A stretch of DNA of 5,971 nt from Acidobacteriaceae bacterium (GTDB lineage: Bacteria > Acidobacteriota > Terriglobia > Terriglobales > Acidobacteriaceae), in contig JAOAPJ010000055.1 of assembly GCA_025462805.1 (NCBI GenBank), positions 1 to 5,971 on the forward strand. The letters run 5' to 3'. Both the position numbers and the translations under genes were made by a program. Positions 1 to 5,936 of the stretch are shown piece by piece; positions within the stretch are counted from its first letter, which is position 1; each line of letters opens with the position of its first letter. The notes beneath the pieces were generated by a model. It searched no databases. It was given only the letters and a program-made list of their open reading frames with translations, and was not told the DNA's origin.

Positions 1-14
1 CCCGCCGAAGCTTT

Positions 15-48
15 CCTGATTAGAAAACAGCATCAGCCTATAATCAGG
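15..48. repeat. 8-bp perfect inverted repeat upstream of rel, possible operator
   Basis: The arms CCTGATTA (15-22) and TAATCAGG (41-48) are exact reverse complements separated by 18 bp. The left arm covers the candidate -35 and the right arm overlaps the TATAAT box, ending one base before the rel ATG. A third copy of the pentamer ATCAG lies between them (32-36). The layout would suit a dimeric or tetrameric repressor site, or an RNA hairpin with an 18-nt loop if transcription comes from upstream. No T-tract follows on either strand, so a simple terminator is unlikely. The symmetry is seen directly; the regulatory role is inferred and the regulator is unknown. Confidence 0.5.
16..44 (+). promoter_or_regulatory. 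Candidate sigma70-type promoter of rel
   Basis: A perfect TATAAT lies at 39-44. With 17-bp spacing, the -35 candidate is CTGATT (16-21), which matches TTGACA at only three positions. Initiation six to eight bases past the -10 would fall at about 50-52, on the rel start codon, giving a leaderless or nearly leaderless transcript. The perfect -10 in GC-rich surroundings is the main support. The -35 is weak, and the inverted-repeat arms overlap both elements. Confidence 0.5.
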
Positions 49-49
49 C

Positions 50-2389
50 ATGGCGACCGCCCGTACAACGCCGCCCGGGGCTAACGCATCGGGCGCGGTC
101 GGATCGAAGGTGCGCCCTCCAGAGAAGGGCCACCCAGACGCGCGCCATCCAGAGACGCGCCCGCTAGACTCCGGGCCATCCGATACGCGAGCGCTCGTGG
201 ATGCGCGCTTCCGTGCGCTGATCGACACTGTACGCGCCCATCGCCCCAACGACGACGTCGACATCATCCGCCGCGCCTGGGAGTTCTCCCTCGAGCACCA
301 CCAGGGACAGGTACGTGCCTCCGGCGAACCCTATGTCCTGCATCCGCTCGAAGTAGCCCACGTGCTGGCCGAGATGAAGCTTGACTCGACCGCCATCGCC
401 GCCGGTCTGCTGCACGATGCGGTCGAAGACACACCCGTCACCTCCGATGACATCACCCGCCTCTTCGGCGAGCAGGTGGCCCACATCGTCGAAGGCGTCA
501 CCAAGATCGACAAGATCCAGTTCGCGAACAGCGAAGACCGCCAGGCCGAGAACGTCCGCAAGATGCTGCTCGCCATGGTCAGCGACGTGCGCGTCGTCCT
601 CATCAAGCTGGCCGACCGCCTCCACAACATGCGCACCCTCCAGCACCTGCGCGTGGAGCGCCAGCAGTCCATCGCGCAAGAGACCCTGGACATCTACGCG
701 CCGCTCGCCCATCGTCTCGGCATGGGCAAGGTGCGCGGCGAACTCGAAGACCTCGCCTTCCGTTATGTCGACGGCGTCAGTTACGAAAAGGTCCAGACCG
801 CGATCGACGAGCGCCGCAAGGAAGGCGAAGACTTCCTCGCCGAAGTCGAGCGCATGCTGCAGGAGAAGCTGACCGAGCACAAGATCCAGGCCCGCGTCGA
901 GTGGCGCATCAAGCGTCTCTACAGCATCTACCAGAAGCTGCAGAAGCAGCGCAGTTCGGTCGACCAGGTCTATGACCTGCTCGCCGTCCGCGTCATCACC
1001 AGCAGCGTGCAGGACTGCTACGCCGTCTTCGGCCTGATCCATTCCATCTGGCGGCCGGTGCCCGGGCGCATCAAGGACTTCATCGCCATGCCGCGGCCCA
1101 ACCTCTACCAGTCCCTGCACACCACCGTGATGGGCAACAGCGGCCACCAGTTCGAAGTGCAGATCCGTACTGAAGAGATGCACCGCGTCGCCGAGGAAGG
1201 CATCGCCGCGCACTGGAAGTACAAGGCCAACGGCGACCCCATCAGCAGCAAGGACGAACAGCGTCTCGCCTGGGTCCGCTCACTCGTCGAGTGGCAGCGG
1301 GAGATGTCCGACCCCAACGAGTTCCTCTCCACGCTGAAGATCGACCTCTACCCCGAGGAGGTCTACACCTTCACGCCCAAAGGCAAGGTCGTCGTCCTGC
1401 CCAAGGACGCGAGCCCGGTGGACTTCGCCTACTCCGTCCACACCGAGGTGGGCCAGGCCTGCGTCGGCGCCCGTGTCAACGGCCGCATGGTCCCCTTGCG
1501 CACTCGTCTGCGCAACGGCGACATCGTCGAGATCCTCACCCAGAACGGCCACACGCCCAGCCGCGACTGGCTCACCTTCGTCAAAAGCTCCCGCGCCCGC
1601 AACAAGATCAAGCACTGGCTCAACGAGCACCAGCGCGAGCGCGCCATCGATATCGGCCGCAAGCTGATCGACCGCGAGGCCCGCAAGTACAAAGTCTCGC
1701 TCACCCGCTTCGCCGAAGCCGACTACACCCGCGTCGCCAACGACTACGGCGTCGGTGGTGAGAAGGATCTGCTGGCCGGTATCGGCTTTGGCAAGTACTC
1801 CTCGCGTCAGGTGCTGCACAAGCTGGAGCCGAGTCTCATCGCGCCCACCGCTCCGGACACCGAAACCGCCGATGGCAAAGGCCCGGGCGAGACTGTGCGC
1901 AAGCTGCACCTGAACCCGCGCACCGAGGCGCTCGAGGTGGAGGGCCAGAACGATCTGCTGGTCTATCGCGCGCGATGTTGCAATCCCATCCGCGGCGAAG
2001 AGATCATCGGCTACGTCACTCGCGGCCGCGGCGTCGCCGTCCACGCCCGCCGATGTTCCAACGTGCAGAACCTGCTCTACGAGGCGGACCGCCGCATCTC
2101 CGTCGAATGGTCCAAGGACTCCGCAAACGATAGCAGCCGGCGCCAGACCTATCCCGTCAGGGTGGTGGTCTACTGCGATGACCGCGCCGGAATGCTCAAG
2201 AACCTGACCGCCATCATCAGCGACGACGGCACCAACATCCGCAGCGTCGATTCCCGCGCCGGCAAGGACGGCGAGGCCATCGTCGAGTTCATCGTCGAAG
2301 CCGACGACGTGACCCACCTGGAACGAATCGTCACTGGATTGCGCACACTTCCCGGCGTGCGCGAGGTGGAGCGCGCCAGTAAGGTCTGA
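50..2389 (+). CDS. rel: Bifunctional (p)ppGpp synthetase/hydrolase, long Rel/SpoT family
   Basis: This 779-residue protein makes (p)ppGpp by pyrophosphate transfer from ATP to GDP or GTP and hydrolyses it again, acting in the cytoplasm and probably on stalled ribosomes. Domains in order: HD hydrolase about 75-230, synthetase about 280-400, TGS about 432-497, helical about 505-590, zinc finger 641-672 and ACT about 700-775. Hydrolase metal ligands are H98, H122/D123 (HDAVEDT) and D189 (KLADRLHNMRT). Synthetase residues include R286, K288, D309 and Y353, with an RXKD loop (RIKD, 340-343) typical of bifunctional Rel rather than RelA. C643, C644, H665 and C669 form the zinc-finger set. The order and length match full-size family members. 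ATG 50 is the earliest possible start because an in-frame TAA lies at 41-43; no Shine-Dalgarno precedes it. The first 45 or so residues are a low-complexity extension, so a later GTG (110 or 197) is possible. W285 replaces the usual glycine before R286. Confidence 0.97.
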   Translation: MATARTTPPGANASGAVGSKVRPPEKGHPDARHPETRPLDSGPSDTRALVDARFRALIDTVRAHRPNDDVDIIRRAWEFSLEHHQGQVRASGEPYVLHPLEVAHVLAEMKLDSTAIAAGLLHDAVEDTPVTSDDITRLFGEQVAHIVEGVTKIDKIQFANSEDRQAENVRKMLLAMVSDVRVVLIKLADRLHNMRTLQHLRVERQQSIAQETLDIYAPLAHRLGMGKVRGELEDLAFRYVDGVSYEKVQTAIDERRKEGEDFLAEVERMLQEKLTEHKIQARVEWRIKRLYSIYQKLQKQRSSVDQVYDLLAVRVITSSVQDCYAVFGLIHSIWRPVPGRIKDFIAMPRPNLYQSLHTTVMGNSGHQFEVQIRTEEMHRVAEEGIAAHWKYKANGDPISSKDEQRLAWVRSLVEWQREMSDPNEFLSTLKIDLYPEEVYTFTPKGKVVVLPKDASPVDFAYSVHTEVGQACVGARVNGRMVPLRTRLRNGDIVEILTQNGHTPSRDWLTFVKSSRARNKIKHWLNEHQRERAIDIGRKLIDREARKYKVSLTRFAEADYTRVANDYGVGGEKDLLAGIGFGKYSSRQVLHKLEPSLIAPTAPDTETADGKGPGETVRKLHLNPRTEALEVEGQNDLLVYRARCCNPIRGEEIIGYVTRGRGVAVHARRCSNVQNLLYEADRRISVEWSKDSANDSSRRQTYPVRVVVYCDDRAGMLKNLTAIISDDGTNIRSVDSRAGKDGEAIVEFIVEADDVTHLERIVTGLRTLPGVREVERASKV
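130..192 (+). repeat. Imperfect short repeats in the rel 5' coding region
   Basis: Three related units of the form CCA-YCC followed by a purine-rich bridge and ACGCG begin near 130, 145 and 176. The first two are nearly adjacent and the third is more diverged. They encode the HPDAR, HPETR and PSDTR segments of the Rel N-terminal extension, upstream of the conserved HD domain. The pattern suggests local duplication in a poorly constrained tail. The units are short and imperfect, so chance in GC-rich DNA cannot be excluded. Confidence 0.4.
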
Positions 2390-2415
2390 CGACTCTGATA
2401 CCGTAGTCCAGACCT
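2382..2415 (+). other. Hairpin at the rel-flippase junction, not a classical terminator
   Basis: AGGTCTG (2382-2388) pairs exactly with CAGACCT (2409-2415). After a two-base bulge (2389-2390), GACT (2391-2394) pairs with AGTC (2405-2408) around a 10-nt loop. The 11-bp stem spans the rel stop codon (2387-2389) and ends 12 bp before the flippase ATG. The downstream sequence is CAACCGCC with no T-tract, so Rho-independent termination is not expected. It could be an RNA-processing, stability or translation-coupling element; the role is inferred. Confidence 0.55.
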
Positions 2416-2427
2416 CAACCGCCGTCC

Positions 2428-3960
2428 ATGCTTAGTTCCACAAAGAAGAAGGTGTTGCAGGGCTCCGCAGCCAACCTGCTGCAGATGCTGCTCTCCTTCA
2501 GCGTCTCACTCGTCGTTCCTCCCTTCCTCGTCCACCACATGGCGCAGACGGAGTACAGCGCCTGGGTCCTGATCCTGCAGATCAGCGCTTACGTTAGTTA
2601 TCTCGAGATCGGCCTTCAGACTGCCATCGGCAAGTTCATTGCCGAGTACCACGCCATCGGCGACACCGCCGCAAGCGGCCGCGTCGCCAGCACCGCCTTC
2701 AGCATCCTCTCTATCCTCGGCGCGCTCGGTATCCTCGTGCTCGGCTTCATCGCCGCCGAAATCCCCTACCTCTTTCGCGAGGTCCCCCCGGCCATCGTCG
2801 GTCCCATGCGCATCGGCATACTGGCCATCGGGTGGAGCACTGCCCTCATGCTCCCCTTCACCGTGGTACAGGGCATCTTCGTCGGCCTCCAGCGATACGC
2901 CATCCCGGCCGCCCTCAACAGCGCCGGACGCATCGTTCCGGCGCTCGGCATCATCCTGCTCCTGCTTCTGCACGGAACACTCGCACAGATGGCGCTGCTC
3001 ATCGCGGGCTTCAATCTGCTCACCATCCTCGCCCAGTGGTACTGCTGGCAACGATTCGCACGCGTCGACGTCCCGCTGCACCTCTTCTCGCCGGAGTTCT
3101 CCTTCGACCGGCCCACCGCGCGGCGCCTGCTCGCCTACTGCAGCGTGCTCGCCATCTGGCTCGTGGGCAGCCTCTTCATCAGTGGGTTGGATACGGTGAT
3201 CGTCGGCCGCTATGACTTCCGCAACACCGGCTTCTACGGCATTGCCAGCAGCGCCACCAACTTCATGCTGCTCATCGTCGGCAATGCTCTCGGGCCGCTC
3301 ATGCCCGCCGTCTCCTCCGTGCAGGCGCAGCGCACGCCGCGGCAGTTGGGCAGCCTGCTGGTGCGCACCACGCGCTATTGCGTGCTCTTGATCATGGTCC
3401 TCGCACTGCCTCTGCTCATCGCCGGCTTCCCCCTTCTGCGCATCTGGATCGGCACTACGTACGCGTCGGGCGCCGTACGCTTTCTGCCCGTGCTGGTGCT
3501 GGCGAACGTCATCCGTCAGCTCGGCTATCCGTACGCGTTGATGGTGGTCGCCACCGGCACCCAGCGGCTCGCCACCGTCTCGCCCGTGGTCGAGGCCATC
3601 GTTAACCTCATCCTCAGCCTCATTCTCGTGCGCTCCATGGGCGCCCTCGGCGTGGCCATTGGAACCCTGATCGGCGCCTGCGTCGGCTTCCTCCTCCACC
3701 TTCTGCTCAGCATGCGGCTGACCCTGCCGATCATCGATCCAGGACGCCGTCGGCTGCTGCTCCAAGGCATCCTGCGGCCCGCCATCTGCGCGCTTCCCAG
3801 CCTCCTCGTGCTGCCCTGGTTGCACAGCCGCTCGCTCCTGCCGCTATCGCCCGCGCTGCTGGCCACCTGGGCGCTCGCCACACTCGTTCTCGCCTGGCAG
3901 ACCGGCCTCACCAACGAGGAGCGGCAACGGGCGATGACTCGTGTGCGCGCGCTACTATAA
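2428..3960 (+). CDS. Wzx-like oligosaccharide flippase (MOP/PST polysaccharide transporter)
   Basis: This 510-residue, very hydrophobic protein has the look of a MOP-superfamily exporter that flips undecaprenyl-linked oligosaccharide to the periplasmic face of the inner membrane. I count about 14 likely membrane segments, near 11-33, 45-65, 88-110, 125-152, 162-181, 186-205, 236-258, 270-295, 317-337, 350-372, 383-402, 407-428, 448-465 and 473-490. That number and the length fit Wzx-type flippases. The basic N-terminus (STKKK) followed by QGSAANLLQM, and the positive stretch RRLLAYCSV at 232-240, are consistent with the family. The C-terminus is a short charged cytoplasmic tail. It starts 38 bp after rel and is followed 20 bp later by a glycosyltransferase, which favours a polysaccharide role over MurJ or a MATE drug exporter. 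No clear Shine-Dalgarno precedes the ATG; a GTG at 2452 after AAGAAGAAG is a less likely start. The transported substrate cannot be read from the sequence. Confidence 0.85.
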   Translation: MLSSTKKKVLQGSAANLLQMLLSFSVSLVVPPFLVHHMAQTEYSAWVLILQISAYVSYLEIGLQTAIGKFIAEYHAIGDTAASGRVASTAFSILSILGALGILVLGFIAAEIPYLFREVPPAIVGPMRIGILAIGWSTALMLPFTVVQGIFVGLQRYAIPAALNSAGRIVPALGIILLLLLHGTLAQMALLIAGFNLLTILAQWYCWQRFARVDVPLHLFSPEFSFDRPTARRLLAYCSVLAIWLVGSLFISGLDTVIVGRYDFRNTGFYGIASSATNFMLLIVGNALGPLMPAVSSVQAQRTPRQLGSLLVRTTRYCVLLIMVLALPLLIAGFPLLRIWIGTTYASGAVRFLPVLVLANVIRQLGYPYALMVVATGTQRLATVSPVVEAIVNLILSLILVRSMGALGVAIGTLIGACVGFLLHLLLSMRLTLPIIDPGRRRLLLQGILRPAICALPSLLVLPWLHSRSLLPLSPALLATWALATLVLAWQTGLTNEERQRAMTRVRALL

Positions 3961-3980
3961 GGTTTCGAGCGATACAGCGG

Positions 3981-4910
3981 ATGCCATCGTCTGAGCAGAA
4001 ACAACCGAGCCCAAGGCCGACAATTGTCGCCGTCGCAGTTCTCTATCGGCGCAGCATCCTCGACAGTGAATCCGTCTCTTCCCTGTTTCGCATTCTGGCG
4101 GATCATCCCCAGTGGCGGCCCTCCATCTCTCTCGTCCTCTACGACAACTCACCAGAGCCCCAGACCCTCCCGGAGGATCTGCCACTCACCCCCGTCTACG
4201 TCCACAACGCCGCCAACGGCGGCCTCGCCCCCGCCTATAACTACGCCCTCGCGCAGGCGGTTGGCACAGGCGCACCGTGGCTCATGCTGCTCGACCAGGA
4301 CACGACTCTCACCGCCGCCTATCTCGAAGAGACCTTCTCGCGAATCCAGGAGCTGCAGCACCAATCCACCATTGCCGCTATCGTGCCCAGGCTTGTTGCG
4401 AAAGGAAACGTCTACTCGCCAGAGTCCGATTTTCTCTACCGCATGCGCATGCAGTTCCGCTCCGTGGAGCACCCCGTGCGGGCCGATGACCTGGGCGTGC
4501 AGGGCCGCCCGATGACCGCCTACAACTCCGGTGCCGTGCTTCGTGTCACCGCATTGCAAGCCATCGGCGGCTTCTCTGCTGACTTCTGGCTCGACTATCT
4601 GGACCACGCGACCTTTCAGGAGCTGCATCGCAGGGGCTTTCGTCTGTTCGTCATGCGGTCCGCACTCGAGCAGCAGCTCTCCCACTACGATGTTGATGAC
4701 GTGCCACACTGGCGTCATCGCAACGTCCTCACCGCGCAGACACGGTTCATCACACGCTACGGCGGCTGGCGCGAGCGCTTCTTCTTCCGCATCCACCTGC
4801 TGCGCACCTGCTTGTTTCTCTTCGTGAAGTGCAGCAACCGCAGTGTCTGGAAGGAGATGCTGCTGCAGGCCATCGCGCTCCGCATTCCCAGCGTGCGCCT
4901 CGGTGAATGA
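3981..4910 (+). CDS. Glycosyltransferase family 2, rhamnosyltransferase-like
   Basis: This 309-residue protein is a GT-A fold, family 2 inverting glycosyltransferase that probably adds one sugar, perhaps rhamnose, to a lipid-linked glycan on the cytoplasmic face of the inner membrane. The nucleotide-binding strand is IVAVAVLYRR (15-24), where most relatives have a YN pair. LYDNSPEP follows at 53-60, and NGGLAPAYNYALA at 79-91 is the usual helix after the second strand. The metal-binding DXD is D105-Q106-D107 in LLDQDTT. The acceptor-side block runs from YNSGAVL (181-187) through GGF (196-198) to FWLDYLDHATFQELHRRGFRL, which contains the likely catalytic acidic residues. LLDQD and the FWLDYLD block are typical of rhamnosyltransferase-type GT2 enzymes, but sugar specificity is not secure. 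A hydrophobic stretch near 267-283 (FFFRIHLLRTCLFLFVK) may attach it to the membrane. It follows the flippase by 20 bp, without an obvious Shine-Dalgarno, and overlaps the next gene. Confidence 0.87.
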   Translation: MPSSEQKQPSPRPTIVAVAVLYRRSILDSESVSSLFRILADHPQWRPSISLVLYDNSPEPQTLPEDLPLTPVYVHNAANGGLAPAYNYALAQAVGTGAPWLMLLDQDTTLTAAYLEETFSRIQELQHQSTIAAIVPRLVAKGNVYSPESDFLYRMRMQFRSVEHPVRADDLGVQGRPMTAYNSGAVLRVTALQAIGGFSADFWLDYLDHATFQELHRRGFRLFVMRSALEQQLSHYDVDDVPHWRHRNVLTAQTRFITRYGGWRERFFFRIHLLRTCLFLFVKCSNRSVWKEMLLQAIALRIPSVRLGE

Positions 4911-5880
4911 CCTGCCGACGATCTCCGTGGCGCTCTGCACGTACAACGGCGCGCGCTACCTGGAAGAGCAGCTCGCCAGCATCCTCGCGCAGACCCGTCC
5001 GCCGGACGAGTTGGTATGGGCCGACGACGGCTCCACTGACGCAACATCCTCGCTCGCGCAGGCATTTGCAGCACGTGCCGGCTTCCCCGTCAGCATCCTC
5101 CCCGCCCGGAGCCGGCTCGGCTCCACCCGCAACTTCGAACGCGCCCTGCGCCACTGCCGCGGTGACTTGATTGCTCTCAGCGATCAGGACGATCGTTGGC
5201 AGCCGCAGCGGCTCGCTCGTTCAGCGGCTGCGCTCGAGTCCACACCCGATGCGGTTCTGCTCTTTTCCGATGGTCTGATCATCGACGAGCACAGCCTACC
5301 CCTGTCCGGCTCGCTCTGGCAGCGCTTCGGCTTCGTCGGAGAGCGGCATGACCGCTTCATCCGCGGCGACTACTCGCTGCTCAGCCGGGAGCGCTTCATC
5401 ACGGGCGCGACCACGATGCTGCGTCGCTCCGCCCTCGCCGCTGCGCTCCCTATCCCGCCCGCGTGGGTTCACGACGCATGGCTCGGCACTGTGCTCTCAT
5501 TCCAGGGCAAGCTCATCGCTCTCGATGAGCCTCTGATCGACTACCGCATCCATGCGCAGCAACAGGTGGGTGCGGACTCGCGTTGGCAGCGCCATGCCAG
5601 CCGCAACGCCGCCGCGCACTGGGCCCGCATCCACACAGAACGCCTGCAGGCGGATGCCCTCGAAGATCATCTGCGCCGCTACCCCCCGAAGCTGCGCACC
5701 GAGCTGCTCGCAATCCACCAGGAGCGTGCCCGCTTTCTCCGCCTTCGCGACACCCTGCCCGCCGGCCGTCTGGCACGCACCATTCCCCTGCTGCGCCAAT
5801 GGACGGGCTATGCCCGGCACGCGGGCGGCGTCGCCAGCCTTATGAAAGACTGGGGACTGCCTCGGCGGGAGCCGACGTGA
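4903..5880 (+). CDS. Glycosyltransferase family 2 protein
   Basis: This is a 325-residue GT-A glycosyltransferase from a GT2 subfamily distinct from its upstream neighbour. Visible motifs are ISVALCTYNGARYLEEQL (7-24), the nucleotide-binding DDGSTD (41-46), and SDQDDRW (93-99) carrying the DXD metal site. ITGATTMLRR (166-175), HDAW (190-193), which probably holds the catalytic base region, and DYRIHAQQQVG (213-223) follow. The last 100 residues are helical and charged, with no clear membrane segment. I chose GTG 4903 because the conserved strand begins six residues later; it overlaps the previous stop in GTGAATGA, which suggests translational coupling. A GTG at 4843 would add 20 residues (SGRRCCCRPSR...) that look like a shifted reading of the upstream gene. 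ATG 4907 is in another frame. The enzyme likely acts after or before its neighbour in building the same oligosaccharide; the sugar donor and linkage are unknown. Confidence 0.87.
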   Translation: MNDLPTISVALCTYNGARYLEEQLASILAQTRPPDELVWADDGSTDATSSLAQAFAARAGFPVSILPARSRLGSTRNFERALRHCRGDLIALSDQDDRWQPQRLARSAAALESTPDAVLLFSDGLIIDEHSLPLSGSLWQRFGFVGERHDRFIRGDYSLLSRERFITGATTMLRRSALAAALPIPPAWVHDAWLGTVLSFQGKLIALDEPLIDYRIHAQQQVGADSRWQRHASRNAAAHWARIHTERLQADALEDHLRRYPPKLRTELLAIHQERARFLRLRDTLPAGRLARTIPLLRQWTGYARHAGGVASLMKDWGLPRREPT

Positions 5881-5883
5881 CCG

Positions 5884-5911
5884 CCGCCAGCACCACCGAC
5901 CGCCAGCACCA
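5884..5911 (+). repeat. 12-bp direct repeat with 16-bp period
   Basis: CCGCCAGCACCA occurs at 5884-5895 and exactly again at 5900-5911, four bases apart. A shorter copy, CAGCACCA, reappears at 5957-5964 inside the next reading frame. The pair sits in the 56-bp gap between the second glycosyltransferase and the next likely ATG. It may be a slippage duplication or a protein-binding site; the sequence does not decide. Confidence 0.6.
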
Positions 5912-5917
5912 ACAAGC

Positions 5918-5923
5918 AAGGAG
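5918..5923 (+). promoter_or_regulatory. Shine-Dalgarno-like AAGGAG for the last gene
   Basis: AAGGAG is a strong match to the anti-Shine-Dalgarno and is the only convincing one placed ahead of a start in this window. It lies 13 bp before ATG 5937, longer than ideal, and 4 bp before an in-frame CTG at 5928. It supports initiation in this stretch rather than at the GTG that overlaps the upstream stop. Confidence 0.5.
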
Positions 5924-5936
5924 CAGCCTGATAGCG

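Noticed and set aside
164..1213. Antisense open frame of 349 codons inside rel
   Set aside because: Its composition is the mirror of GC-rich codon bias, it has no family motif, and it lies opposite invariant HD and synthetase residues.
1280..2317. Antisense open frame of 345 codons opposite the Rel C-terminal half
   Set aside because: The product is an A/D/V/G-rich shadow with no recognisable domain, and the sense strand is clearly coding.
2382..2415. Intrinsic terminator after rel
   Set aside because: The stem is reasonable, but no T-tract follows and the next gene starts 12 bp later.
2506..3825. Antisense open frame of 439 codons opposite the flippase
   Set aside because: The highly charged E/D/H/G-rich translation is what the complement of hydrophobic membrane codons gives; there is no motif or independent start signal.
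4441..4452. Perfect 12-bp palindrome GCATGCGCATGC
   Set aside because: It lies within coding sequence and spells an R-M-R-M run of ordinary codons; one copy gives no support for a site.
4851..4859. AAGGAG directly abutting an ATG
   Set aside because: The ATG is Met293 of the first glycosyltransferase, with no spacer for ribosome binding; it is internal coding sequence.
4843..4902. Longer N-terminus of the second glycosyltransferase from GTG 4843
   Set aside because: The added residues are Cys/Arg-rich out-of-frame readings of the previous gene and precede the family's normal N-terminal strand.
4149..4946. Antisense open frame of 265 codons opposite the first glycosyltransferase
   Set aside because: The DXD and acceptor motifs on the sense strand explain the region, and the antisense product resembles nothing known to me.
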